A DNA stretch of 35,551 nt, from the NCBI GenBank assembly GCA_945867875.1, contig CAMBJF010000002.1, positions 1 to 35,551 of the forward strand, in the 5' to 3' direction. Source of the stretch: an uncultured Ruminococcus sp. (lineage in GTDB: Bacteria > Bacillota > Clostridia > Oscillospirales > Ruminococcaceae). The notes beneath the pieces were generated by a model. That model saw only the letters and a list, made by a program, of their open reading frames with translations. It searched no databases and had not been told where the DNA came from. The position numbers were made by a program, and so were the translations under genes. Each line of letters opens with the position of its first letter. Position 1 is the stretch's first letter. Below are positions 20,974 to 30,081 of this stretch, piece by piece.

Positions 20974-21002
20974 ATTATAACGCATAATTCAAGTCGTGTC
21001 AA
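20974..21002 (-). promoter_or_regulatory. Consensus sigma-A promoter for secA (TTGACA-17-TATAAT)
   Basis: Perfect hexamers and spacing on the minus strand, about 90 bp upstream of secA. Confidence 0.85.
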
Positions 21003-21122
21003 TATATTTTTTTGTTATGACCTTGTTAAGGAAAGCATACGCTGATCTGTCCGCCACACAAATACAGCAGTATTTCCCAAATGGACAAGCCCCGAAACGG
21101 CAAAATTTGTCTTATATGGCAA

Positions 21123-21151
21123 TTGACCTGAGGGGAAAAATAGGATATAAT
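21123..21151 (+). promoter_or_regulatory. Sigma-A promoter for aspartate kinase (TTGACC-17-TATAAT)
   Basis: 5/6 and 6/6 hexamers, 17-bp spacer. Confidence 0.8.
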
Positions 21152-21233
21152 AGAATAGTCGCATATTATACGATGAAAGAGACGCTCCAAATGGCAGCGT
21201 CCTCACATATATTTAAAATGGAGAAGAGTTATT

Positions 21234-22559
21234 ATGGAAAACACTAAGGTAGTCAAGTTCGGCGGAAGCTCTCTTGCCGATGCAGGTCAGTTCCGCAAGG
21301 TTGCGGACATCGTTCTTTCCGACCCCGCAAGAAGATTTGTTGTTGCCTCCGCACCCGGAAAAAGATTCGGCGGCGATACCAAAGTCACCGATATGCTTTA
21401 CAACTGCTACGATCTCGCCGTAAAGGGCGAAAGCTTCGACAAGGCTTTTGAAGCTATCGAGCAGAGATTTGAGTCCATTATTGACGAGCTTGGCATTGAC
21501 CTTTCCCTCGACACCGAGTTTGCAAACATCAAGAACGCCTTTGCTCACCGTGCGGGCAGAGACTATGCCGCAAGCCGTGGCGAGTATCTTAACTCCATTG
21601 TTCTTGCAAAGTTCCTGAACTTTGATTTTATCGACCCCGCAGGCTATATCAGATTTGACGAAAAGGGCGTTTTTGACCTTGAAACCACACGCTCCCTCCT
21701 CGCTCCCAAGCTTGCCGAGTCCTCCCACGCAGTTATCCCCGGCTTCTACGGCTCAATGCCCAATGATACTATAAAGACATTCTCAAGAGGCGGCTCCGAT
21801 ATCACAGGCTCTATCGTTGCAAATGCCGCAAATGCTGTTATATACGAGAACTGGACTGACGTAAGCGGCTTCCTTATCTGCGACCCAAGAATCGTCGATA
21901 ACCCCAAGCCTATCACAACCATCACCTACAGAGAGCTGAGAGAGCTTGCTTATATGGGCGCAACCGTTCTCCACGAGGAAGCTATCTTCCCCGTAAGAAA
22001 AGCAGGTATCCCCATTAACATCAAGAACACCAACCACCCCGAGGACAGAGGAACATTTATCGTTTCCGAGACCGCTGAGACCTCCAAGTACACCATTACG
22101 GGTATTGCGGGCAAGAAGGGCTTCTCCGTTATCCAGATCGAAAAGGATATGATGAATTCCGAGCTGGGCTTTGGCAGAAATGTTCTGAGAGTTCTTGAAA
22201 AGAACGGTCTCTGCTTTGAGCATATGCCCTCAGGCATCGACACAATGAGCATCGTTGTTAATTCCGAGTCTCTTATCGGCAAGGAAAAGGCAATTATAGA
22301 TGAGATAAACTTCCGCTGCCACCCCGACAAGCTGGAGATCGAGAACAATCTCGCACTTATCGCCGTTGTGGGCAGAAGTATGAGAAAGGCAAGAGGCACT
22401 GCGGGCAGACTGTTCAGCGCCCTTGCACACGCAAGAGTTAATGTTAAGATGATAGATCAGGGCTCCTCTGAGCTCAACATCATTATCGGAGTTGAAGAAG
22501 AGGACTTTGAGACTGCTACAAAGGCGATCTATGATATGTTCGTACTTCCTCAGGAGTGA
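21234..22559 (+). CDS. lysC: Aspartate kinase
   Basis: 441-aa ORF; VVKFGGSSLADAGQF, TFSRGGSDITGSIVA, C-terminal ACT-type repeats (ALIAVVGRSMRKARGTAGRLFSALAHARVNVKMIDQGSSELNI). Confidence 0.93.
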   Translation: MENTKVVKFGGSSLADAGQFRKVADIVLSDPARRFVVASAPGKRFGGDTKVTDMLYNCYDLAVKGESFDKAFEAIEQRFESIIDELGIDLSLDTEFANIKNAFAHRAGRDYAASRGEYLNSIVLAKFLNFDFIDPAGYIRFDEKGVFDLETTRSLLAPKLAESSHAVIPGFYGSMPNDTIKTFSRGGSDITGSIVANAANAVIYENWTDVSGFLICDPRIVDNPKPITTITYRELRELAYMGATVLHEEAIFPVRKAGIPINIKNTNHPEDRGTFIVSETAETSKYTITGIAGKKGFSVIQIEKDMMNSELGFGRNVLRVLEKNGLCFEHMPSGIDTMSIVVNSESLIGKEKAIIDEINFRCHPDKLEIENNLALIAVVGRSMRKARGTAGRLFSALAHARVNVKMIDQGSSELNIIIGVEEEDFETATKAIYDMFVLPQE

Positions 22560-22619
22560 TTATTCCATTGGCTCTGAGGGGCAGTGCTCCTCAGGGTCTG
22601 TATGAAAGGACTGGTAAAA

Positions 22620-23948
22620 ATGGATAAGCTTTATGCAGCTTACACCGAGAACAACAAGATCGACCCTAAGTATTACGATAAATTCAGCGTTAAAAGAGGT
22701 CTCAGAAACCCCGACGGCTCAGGCGTTATGGCAGGCATTACAAACATCTGTAATGTTCACGGATATGTGCTCAACGAGGGTGAAAAGTTCCCCGATGAGG
22801 GAAAGCTTGTGTTCCGTGGCTATAACATCAACGACCTTGTTGAAAATGTAGTTGCCGAGAACCGTTTCGGATATGAGGAAATTGCATATCTTCTTCTTGG
22901 CGGAAAGCTCCCCGACAAGGCAGAGCTTGAAAATTTCGGCAGGCTCCTTGACAGCAACAGAGAGCTTCCCGACGGATTTTTCGAGGATATGATACTTAAA
23001 GCTCCCTCAAAGAATATTATGAACAAGATGTCCCGTTCGGTGCTTGCTCTTTATTCCTATGATGAATGTCCCGACAACACAGGCGCAAAGCACGAGGTGG
23101 ACACCGCTATTTCCATTATCGCAAAGATGCCTGTTATTATGGTAGATGCATACAACGTCAAGCAGAGATATTACAATCACGGCACAATGTTTATGCATCC
23201 CCTTATCCCCGGACTTTCCACAGCCGAGACTATCCTCTCACTGCTCCGTCCCGACAGGCAGTACACCGATGCAGAGGCAAAGCTCCTTGATATTATGCTT
23301 ATGCTCCACGCAGAGCACGGCGGCGGAAACAACTCCACATTTACCTGCCGTGTGCTTACATCTTCGGGCACAGACCCTTATGCTGCATATTCCGCAGCTA
23401 TCGGCTCCCTTAAAGGCCCCCGTCACGGCGGTGCCAACCACAAGGTCCTTGAAATGCAGCGCTGCGTAATGGAAAATGTTCAGCACTGGGACGATGAGGG
23501 CGAGGTCGCTGACTTCCTTACAAAGATACTGAAAAAGGAAGCAGGAGACGGCAGCGGACTTATCTACGGTATGGGTCATGCGGTTTACACCCTTTCCGAC
23601 CCCAGAGCCGTTATCCTCAAAAAGAATGCAGAGAAAATGGCTCTCGACAGCGAGTTCGAGCCTGAGTACAGACTGCTTGAAACTATTGAGCGCCTTACTC
23701 CCGAGCTTTTCAAAAAGGTCACAGGCAACGACAAGAAGATGTGCGCAAATGTGGATATGTACAGCGGCTTTGTTTACAAGATGCTGGGCATTCCCGAGGA
23801 CCTTTACACTCCTCTCTTCGCCACATCACGTATGGCAGGCTGGTGCGCTCACCGCTTCGAGGAAGCTATGACAGGCAAGAGAATTATCCGTCCCGCTTAC
23901 AAGAGCGTGAGCAAGGAAAAGAGCTATATCAAGCTTTCCGACAGATAA
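22620..23948 (+). CDS. gltA: Citrate synthase
   Basis: YGFRGY-like FRGYNINDLVE, LHAEHGGGNNSTFTCRVLTSSGTDPYAA, GLIYGMGHAVYTLSDPRA, RMAGWCAHRFE. ATG at 22620 (SD-like gaaagga) preferred over the ORF-track 22584. Confidence 0.94.
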   Translation: MDKLYAAYTENNKIDPKYYDKFSVKRGLRNPDGSGVMAGITNICNVHGYVLNEGEKFPDEGKLVFRGYNINDLVENVVAENRFGYEEIAYLLLGGKLPDKAELENFGRLLDSNRELPDGFFEDMILKAPSKNIMNKMSRSVLALYSYDECPDNTGAKHEVDTAISIIAKMPVIMVDAYNVKQRYYNHGTMFMHPLIPGLSTAETILSLLRPDRQYTDAEAKLLDIMLMLHAEHGGGNNSTFTCRVLTSSGTDPYAAYSAAIGSLKGPRHGGANHKVLEMQRCVMENVQHWDDEGEVADFLTKILKKEAGDGSGLIYGMGHAVYTLSDPRAVILKKNAEKMALDSEFEPEYRLLETIERLTPELFKKVTGNDKKMCANVDMYSGFVYKMLGIPEDLYTPLFATSRMAGWCAHRFEEAMTGKRIIRPAYKSVSKEKSYIKLSDR

Positions 23949-23961
23949 TTTTGGTACATAT

Positions 23962-23995
23962 ATAATTTCAGCCGCTCTCGGTTTCGGGAGCGGCT
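23962..23995 (+). terminator. Terminator after citrate synthase; left copy of an identical 34-bp repeat
   Basis: ATAATTTCAGCCGCTCTCGGTTTCGGGAGCGGCT, hairpin AGCCGCTC-tcggtttcg-GGAGCGGCT-type, followed by gtttt. Confidence 0.85.
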
Positions 23996-24026
23996 GTTTT
24001 AATGTAATTTTAGAATACAATACATA

Positions 24027-24055
24027 TTGACTTAATTAAATTAGCCTGATATAAT
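24027..24055 (+). promoter_or_regulatory. Sigma-A promoter of the accessory nuclease-like gene (TTGACT-17-TATAAT)
   Basis: 5/6 and 6/6 hexamers, 17-bp spacer, 30 bp upstream of the ORF. Confidence 0.8.
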
Positions 24056-24084
24056 AATATTATAAACTTTATTGGGGGGATGTT

Positions 24085-25602
24085 ATGTTTAATGAGTATA
24101 TGTGGAAAACGTATCTTAATGCAGGCGGAAAAGACGTTGTGAAGATGTTTGAGGATAACTTTACGAAGAAAATGTCACCAAGCTATTATGATGAAATTTT
24201 AAACCTTCACAAAAATATATGTGCAGCTCCTATTGTCAGCAAGCGTGTATGTGAAGATTTAAAAATGCTTGCAACGGACTTGAAAAATAATGATTTCCTT
24301 TATGGCTGTTATTCCATAATAGATATGTTTAATGCGAAAAATTTTGATTGCACAATAGAAAACGTTATGAAAGGATTGTATGACGGGCTGAACGATACGG
24401 GCAAGGAAAAGCCCAATTATATGTTCAAAGAATTTGCTTTGGGTATTACCTACTATTCAACTTTTTTGGCGATAGAGTTTCCCGAAGCATTCATACCTTA
24501 TTATTTCTGTTATAATTACAACGTTCTTGAAAAAATAGCGGAAGAGTTTGAGATTGAGATGCCTGAAATTCCCGTGAAAAAGGATTACGAGGGTCGCTTT
24601 TTCCACTATGCCGAAATTTGTATGACACTGTGGGATTTCAGGAAAAAACATAATATGTCGCCCTATGAGCTTTGGGCATTTCTTTATGATTTTGCTCCCA
24701 AATACATCGGAGGCACGGACAGCTACATAATTAAAGATATTCCCGAACCCAAAGGAGCATATTTTATCGGCGGCTCAAAAGATGATATTTTCCTTGACGG
24801 AAACGAAGAAAAAATAACCTGCTGGCAGTGCGACCCTGATACAAGAGCCGGGGATATGATAGTTATGTACCTCAAAACGCCGGTCAGCGCAGTTGATTCG
24901 GTGTGGAGAAGTATTTCGGTAGGATTTAATGACCCATTCTTTTACTATTACAGATGCACATATATCGCCAGACCTGTTAGTATTAAGCGAATTACACAAA
25001 AAGAGCTTCAACAGGATTCCGTATTTAAAGAAGTGCCCATAGTCCGCAAAAATATGCAGGGAATAAACGGCGTGGAACTGTTGCCATCTCAGTACAATCA
25101 TTTAATGGATATTGCAGGTGCTGATGTTCCACGGCTTGAATTTATTGTTTCGGAAAGCGGTCAGGAGCTTATCAGAGAAAAAGATGTTGAAAACAAGCTT
25201 ATAATTCCTCTTTTGAAAAAACTCGGCTATAATGAAAATGAATACACAAAACAGCTTTACATTGAAATCGGCAATCATAATCACGCTATGATACCTGATT
25301 TTGTGCTTTTACCCAAACATTCAAAGGGACATTATTCGGCGTTTGCACTTATTGAAGCCAAGATTAAAATTTCAAGTCAAAAACAGCTTGAAGAGACAAA
25401 AACGCAGGCAAGAAGCTACGCAGTTCAGCTTAAATCAAAGTATGCGGCTATTGCTGACAAAAATAAGATATGGGTTTTAAGTTCGGATGATGATTATTCT
25501 GAGGAAATTTTTTCGGTTAGTTGGGATGAGCTTAATGATCCGGATGTTTTTTCAAAACTGCTAAAGCTTATAGGCGTAAATTCTAAAAACGCCAAGAAAT
25601 AA
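24085..25602 (+). CDS. Putative restriction/defence protein: N-terminal unknown domain + EVE/PUA-like segment + HsdR-N-type PD-(D/E)XK nuclease
   Basis: 505-aa ORF. Nuclease motifs: VENKLIIPLLKKLGY, IPDFVLL, FALIEAKIKI (D405..E424-x-K426), and QARSY (QxxxY, Q441-Y445). EVE-like: ITCWQCDPDTRAGDMIVMYLKTPVSAVDSVWRSISVGFNDPFFYYYRC. Confidence 0.75.
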   Translation: MFNEYMWKTYLNAGGKDVVKMFEDNFTKKMSPSYYDEILNLHKNICAAPIVSKRVCEDLKMLATDLKNNDFLYGCYSIIDMFNAKNFDCTIENVMKGLYDGLNDTGKEKPNYMFKEFALGITYYSTFLAIEFPEAFIPYYFCYNYNVLEKIAEEFEIEMPEIPVKKDYEGRFFHYAEICMTLWDFRKKHNMSPYELWAFLYDFAPKYIGGTDSYIIKDIPEPKGAYFIGGSKDDIFLDGNEEKITCWQCDPDTRAGDMIVMYLKTPVSAVDSVWRSISVGFNDPFFYYYRCTYIARPVSIKRITQKELQQDSVFKEVPIVRKNMQGINGVELLPSQYNHLMDIAGADVPRLEFIVSESGQELIREKDVENKLIIPLLKKLGYNENEYTKQLYIEIGNHNHAMIPDFVLLPKHSKGHYSAFALIEAKIKISSQKQLEETKTQARSYAVQLKSKYAAIADKNKIWVLSSDDDYSEEIFSVSWDELNDPDVFSKLLKLIGVNSKNAKK

Positions 25603-25632
25603 TTTCAGCCGCTCTCGGTTTCGGGAGCGGCT
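25599..25632 (+). terminator. Terminator after the accessory gene; right copy of the identical 34-bp repeat
   Basis: ATAATTTCAGCCGCTCTCGGTTTCGGGAGCGGCT, starting inside the ORF stop codon, followed by tttgtt. Confidence 0.85.
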
Positions 25633-25636
25633 TTTG

Positions 25637-26096
25637 TTATCCCCTATGCACATACATTCTCGTCATACCCCCACCGTCTTCCTGCACCATACACAGAAAT
25701 TCCCAGCCGTACCGCTCATAAAATGAGGTGTGGTCGGTGACGAGATAAAGGGTGTCGATGCCCTGTGACTTCATATCATCGCAGACATATCCAAGAAGCT
25801 TTCCCGCAATGCCGTATCCCCGCATATCCTCCTCGGTGTAAACGGCGCAGACATTTGGGGAGAGGTCTTTTCTGCTGTGAAAATCATTTTCTATGACCCC
25901 CCATTCCCCCGATGATGCGGTCACTTTCGTCCTTTTTTACAACATACCACTGCGGTATGGGACGTTCACCTTTGATACACACGTCTATGCTTTCAAGATA
26001 TGCCGATTTCGGTACGCCCCATTTTTCGTGAAACAACTCTGCGGCTTTTTCATTAAGCTGGGGGCAGTCTTTCAATTTTATAATTTTTATGTCCAT
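25637..26096 (-). pseudogene. GNAT-family N-acetyltransferase split by a +1 frameshift in a G6 run
   Basis: ORFs 26096..25884 and 25924..25637 join into one GNAT-like protein (..IIGGMG|VIENDFHSRKDLSPNVCAVYTEEDMRGYGIAGKLLGYVCDDMKSQGIDTLYLVTDHTSFYERYGWEF) if one base is removed from C6/G6 at 25897-25902. Confidence 0.8.
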
Positions 26097-26117
26097 AATT
26101 TCACCCGATTACAAAAT

Positions 26118-26146
26118 CGGAGCCAAACATCAACTGCCTGGCTCCG
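26118..26146 (-). terminator. Terminator at the end of the flagellar operon
   Basis: CGGAGCCA...TGGCTCCG followed by ATTTTG on the minus strand. Confidence 0.75.
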
Positions 26147-26152
26147 AAAAAT

Positions 26153-26620
26153 TCAGTGTGCGGAATTAAGCTTGCTGCCCTTGTTAACATCAACGGCGGT
26201 AGCACCGAAATAGTTTACCACCTTTTTGCTCTTGGCAGTTTTTGTCATTTCCTCGTAGGTCTCATCACGCATCTGCTCAAGGCGCTGTATCGCAAGCCTG
26301 TCATTCTTCTTTATGCTGTCGGTAAGCTCTTTCAGCTCACCTATCTTCTTGGAAAGCTCCAGCATAGAGCCTGACAGCCCCTCGATCTCCTTAAAAGATA
26401 GCAGGGCATTTATGGTGTCCTTGCGCTCGATGGACTGAGCGTTTATCAGACTGCGCATCTCCATTGATATCCCGTCAACGGCGGTAACGATGTCCTGCCT
26501 CTGCCTGATAAGGTCGCCAACTCCGTCAATGTCCTCATAGATTATCCGTGAGGTAATGTCATTATAATGTCTGAGCTGTTCGATCTTTTTGTCAACAAGC
26601 CCTAAAAGTCTGGGGTCCAT
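26153..26620 (-). CDS. Small coiled-coil flagellar protein, FliT/FlgN-like chaperone candidate
   Basis: 155-aa helical ORF directly downstream of fliS; assignment rests on position and helical character. Confidence 0.6.
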   Translation of the reverse strand: MDPRLLGLVDKKIEQLRHYNDITSRIIYEDIDGVGDLIRQRQDIVTAVDGISMEMRSLINAQSIERKDTINALLSFKEIEGLSGSMLELSKKIGELKELTDSIKKNDRLAIQRLEQMRDETYEEMTKTAKSKKVVNYFGATAVDVNKGSKLNSAH

Positions 26621-26633
26621 ATGCCGACCTCCC

Positions 26634-26996
26634 TTATCTTACGGTCTTGCCCGCTTCATAAAAGGCGTTTCTCAGCTCTGTTATCATCGGGAGTATCTCT
26701 TTGAGTATCTCAGGGTCTTTCTTAACATTCGCCTGAACAAGTCTCTCACGGAAATACTGATACAAAGCGGCAAGATTGTCGGATATCTCATATTTTACCT
26801 TAAGGTGTGCGTCCAGAGCGTCAATAATGTCGCTGGCTCTCATAATTGAGTTGTGTGCCTTGGGGATATCCTTGTCCTCGATGAAGATTATCGCCTTGTT
26901 TATCTCGGTGATAGCCTTGTCATAGAGTGCTATGAGAAGCTGGGCGGGGGTCATTGTTGTGACCGACTGCTGCATATATTTCTGGTAGGGATTCAT
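26634..26996 (-). CDS. fliS: Flagellar export chaperone FliS
   Basis: 120-aa ORF; MNPYQKYMQQSVTTMTPAQLLIALYDKAITEINKA, NLAALYQYFRERLVQANVKKDPEIL. Confidence 0.95.
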   Translation of the reverse strand: MNPYQKYMQQSVTTMTPAQLLIALYDKAITEINKAIIFIEDKDIPKAHNSIMRASDIIDALDAHLKVKYEISDNLAALYQYFRERLVQANVKKDPEILKEILPMITELRNAFYEAGKTVR

Positions 26997-27058
26997 TTGT
27001 GGTTATCCTTTCTCAGTCGTTTGCCACATAGGACAAATGACTGATTGAAGAGCTTTTA

Positions 27059-29779
27059 TCAGGTTGAGCTGTTTGATGTTCCGAATATGGAGGAGGACTG
27101 GTTGTTCATTGTGGAGATGTAGGATTCAAGAGTTGAGTACTTGTTCCACAGTCTTTCCTGTTCGTTCTCATATCTGTCATTGAGCTTGTCGATAAGGCTC
27201 TGGAGATTTGAGATCTGATTGTATATCATATTGTTGCGGTCGGAACGTGTATTTGCCACACCTGCCATAGCGGTGAGTGTTCCCTTGGGATAGCCGTTCT
27301 TGTTGGTGCTGGTGTCAATTGCAGATGTAACTGCATTGTTGAGCACTGTTCCGAGACCGTTTGTGGTGTCGGTAAAGAAGTTTGCTATCTCATCGCCGTA
27401 CTTTTCAATAGCCGCATCAAGCTTGCTCTCATCATCGATCTTCAGCTTGCCGTACTCGTTGAAATCGTCGGAAGTGTCGATACCGAGAGCCTGAATGGTC
27501 ATACCGTTCACATTTGCGCAGCCCACAGCCTGACGTATCTGAGTGAACACCTTGGAGAGTGTGGAATCGTGGTAAAGGAGACCTGTCTTGGCCTTTTCCT
27601 CCCACTTGGTTATCTCGTCAGCCTCCATTTCGTCCTTCTGGTCATCGGTCAGAGGGTCATAGTAATCGCCGCTGTCCTTGGGGCGCTTGGTGCTGAGCTG
27701 CTCATAGACCTTGTCGAGCATATCATTGTATGCCTCAACGAAGCCGAGAATGGTTTCCTTTATCTTGCTTGTGTCCTTGGAAACATTAACGGTGATCTCC
27801 TCGGCAGCTCCGCTTGCAATGTCATCTTCGGTAAATGCCTTAACATCTGCAATGCTGAAAGTTGTTCCCTCAACGGTGAAGCTGTTGGAATTACTTTCAA
27901 GTGTAACGCCGTTAATGGTCATCTGAGCGTTGGAGCCTCTGAGGGTCATACTGCCCACATTGTCAACGCCGCTGAGTACGTCTGTGCCGAAAAGCTTTTT
28001 GAATACCTCTGCGCTTTCGCCCTCAGCAGTGATAGTATTCTTGCCTGTTACCGCAAGAACGCCTGTGGATTCGTCATATACGAAATATCCCGAACGAACA
28101 AGGTCGTTGATAGTAACCTTTCCGTCCTCGCCGCTGCCCGACATATTGAATGTCACTCCGCCGTTTACGGTAAAGGATATCTTATCAATATCTGCAATAA
28201 CGTGGTCGGAGGGGTAGGGAGTTTCGGTGTAGTTGGAGGAAGCACCGTCAACAGTCACATCTCCGCTTGCGGATACGCTTACAGCCTCTCCTGCTGCGGG
28301 AGTGAACTTAATGCTTACGCCGTCATCGGAGCTTTCAACGGAGAATGAGCCCTTTCCGCTGGGGAAAGATGCCTTGTATGCATCATTCAGAGCCTTTGCG
28401 ATGTCATCGGAGGAATACTGCTGATATTTCTTTTCAATTCCGAGATTTTTAAGCTGGTCTGCCTCGGTAACGTCCTCTAAGTCGCTGCCGTTGTAGTTTA
28501 CAACGCCCTCTGAGGACACGGACATAACAGTTTCAAACTTGTCATCGGCGGTTTTCTTGGCGTAGATAGTGCTGCCGTCCTGAGTGTACTGATAGATAGT
28601 GTTTCCGTCAGCATCAGTGTGGAGCTTTGCGGTTATCTCGCTGTCGCCTATGGTTATCTTCTCGGTCTCCTGCTTCTTTGTGAGACCTGTTACAGCAAGT
28701 GTTTTGCCGTTTACAGTAATGCCATCACTTGCACCGAAACCGTCTGCGGTGGTTTTAAATGTAAAATCGGTAATGCTTTTGTCAATGTTCTTGTCGGAAA
28801 GACCTGTTGCAAGAGTGGGGTCGATGCCAAGCTCATCGCCTATGTTGAAAAGGGAGTTGAGAAGATTTCCGCTTGTCTGGCTGACTTTCAGTTCCTGACC
28901 TGCGCCTGTCTGGGTCGTTTTCAGCTCAAAGGACTGGGAAAGGCTGTTGAAGCTCATTGTAACGCCTGCGTCGGACTTGTTTACAGTGTTCATCATTTCC
29001 TTGACGGTGGTGTTCTTATCAAAAGAGAAATCAACACCGTTTATGGAAAAGCTGAATTTATCACCGGAAAGCTCAGTCACAAAATCAAGGCTGCCGAGCT
29101 TTGAGGTAGTGGAAATCCTGTTGGAAGCGTCATTTTTAAGACCTACCGCATCGCTGTATCCAACAGTAAAGTTGTGTGTTACTTTATCGCTTGCAGCATT
29201 TTCAATAGTCAGCTTGTTTGTGCCGTCCTTGAAAGAAAATCTTGCTGCGCTTATCTCGCCGAATGTATCGTTGAGGGCTGTAAGGAAATTGTCCTTAGCG
29301 TTTTCGCCGCCCTCGAAGGTGATGTTCCTTGCGGAGCCGTCAAGGGTAACGGTAACGGTGTTGCTGCCCTCTGCGGCGTTTGAGAAGTCAAGGGCAACGG
29401 TGCCTGCGGAGGCTCTTGTGCCCGAAAGTGTGGCAGCCTTTGCCTGAGTTACGGAGGTAATGGAATATTTTCCTGCGGCTGCGCTTGCAGATGCGGAAAC
29501 TACGAGGGAGGAATCGGAGGATTCAGCCTTGTTGCTCTTCATAACGGCGTTTGCCCTGATAGAAGAAGAGGACTCGATGTTCAGATACTTCTTCTTGAAA
29601 TCGGACATAGTCGTGATTACGCTTCTGTAGGCTTCCTGCTTCCACTGGAGAGTCTGGAGCTTCTGCTTTCTCTTGTCGAGAGAGGTCTTTGTATTTGCAG
29701 TGCCTGCCTTGACCAGTGATTCTATATCAAGTCCCGAGGCAAGACCTGTCATTCTTGTAATTTCGTGAGTGGTTGCCAT
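27059..29779 (-). CDS. fliD: Flagellar hook-associated protein 2 (filament cap), enlarged
   Basis: 906-aa ORF; RMTGLASGLDIESLVKAG, KQKLQTLQWKQEAYRSV N-terminus; FVEAYNDMLDKVYEQLSTKRPKDSGDYYDPLTDDQK C-terminal FliD_C. Confidence 0.95.
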   Translation of the reverse strand: MATTHEITRMTGLASGLDIESLVKAGTANTKTSLDKRKQKLQTLQWKQEAYRSVITTMSDFKKKYLNIESSSSIRANAVMKSNKAESSDSSLVVSASASAAAGKYSITSVTQAKAATLSGTRASAGTVALDFSNAAEGSNTVTVTLDGSARNITFEGGENAKDNFLTALNDTFGEISAARFSFKDGTNKLTIENAASDKVTHNFTVGYSDAVGLKNDASNRISTTSKLGSLDFVTELSGDKFSFSINGVDFSFDKNTTVKEMMNTVNKSDAGVTMSFNSLSQSFELKTTQTGAGQELKVSQTSGNLLNSLFNIGDELGIDPTLATGLSDKNIDKSITDFTFKTTADGFGASDGITVNGKTLAVTGLTKKQETEKITIGDSEITAKLHTDADGNTIYQYTQDGSTIYAKKTADDKFETVMSVSSEGVVNYNGSDLEDVTEADQLKNLGIEKKYQQYSSDDIAKALNDAYKASFPSGKGSFSVESSDDGVSIKFTPAAGEAVSVSASGDVTVDGASSNYTETPYPSDHVIADIDKISFTVNGGVTFNMSGSGEDGKVTINDLVRSGYFVYDESTGVLAVTGKNTITAEGESAEVFKKLFGTDVLSGVDNVGSMTLRGSNAQMTINGVTLESNSNSFTVEGTTFSIADVKAFTEDDIASGAAEEITVNVSKDTSKIKETILGFVEAYNDMLDKVYEQLSTKRPKDSGDYYDPLTDDQKDEMEADEITKWEEKAKTGLLYHDSTLSKVFTQIRQAVGCANVNGMTIQALGIDTSDDFNEYGKLKIDDESKLDAAIEKYGDEIANFFTDTTNGLGTVLNNAVTSAIDTSTNKNGYPKGTLTAMAGVANTRSDRNNMIYNQISNLQSLIDKLNDRYENEQERLWNKYSTLESYISTMNNQSSSIFGTSNSST

Positions 29780-29795
29780 TGCTATGACCGTCCTT

Positions 29796-30056
29796 TCACT
29801 GATTATTCTTGTTTATCTCATTAAAACGGGTGGGTGTATCGGTAAGAAACTTGTTCATAAAGTCGGCGGAGACCTTGTTCACGGCTGCCTGAACATTAAA
29901 TCCTCTCGACTCGAACATTTCCGAGCGGATTATCTTAACGTCCTTTGGAGCGCTTATTCCGAGCCTGACCTTATCCTTGCCCGCTTCGACCACGTTCACC
30001 ACAACGTCATCGCCGATATGTATTCCCTCCCCCGTTTTTCGGGTGATTATAAGCAT
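29796..30056 (-). CDS. csrA: Carbon storage regulator
   Basis: 86-aa ORF; MLIITRKTGEGIHIGDDVVVNVVEAGKDKVRLGISAPKDVKIIRSE. Confidence 0.96.
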   Translation of the reverse strand: MLIITRKTGEGIHIGDDVVVNVVEAGKDKVRLGISAPKDVKIIRSEMFESRGFNVQAAVNKVSADFMNKFLTDTPTRFNEINKNNQ

Positions 30057-30081
30057 ACGGATATCATTCCTTTCTGAAAGG

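Noticed and set aside
20996-21247. 83-aa plus-strand ORF between secA and aspartate kinase
   Set aside because: Covers divergent promoter region and leader; overlaps the aspartate kinase start and has no domain.
22584-22619. N-terminal extension of citrate synthase in the ORF track
   Set aside because: Start lies within a hairpin; ATG at 22620 has a better SD and N-terminus.
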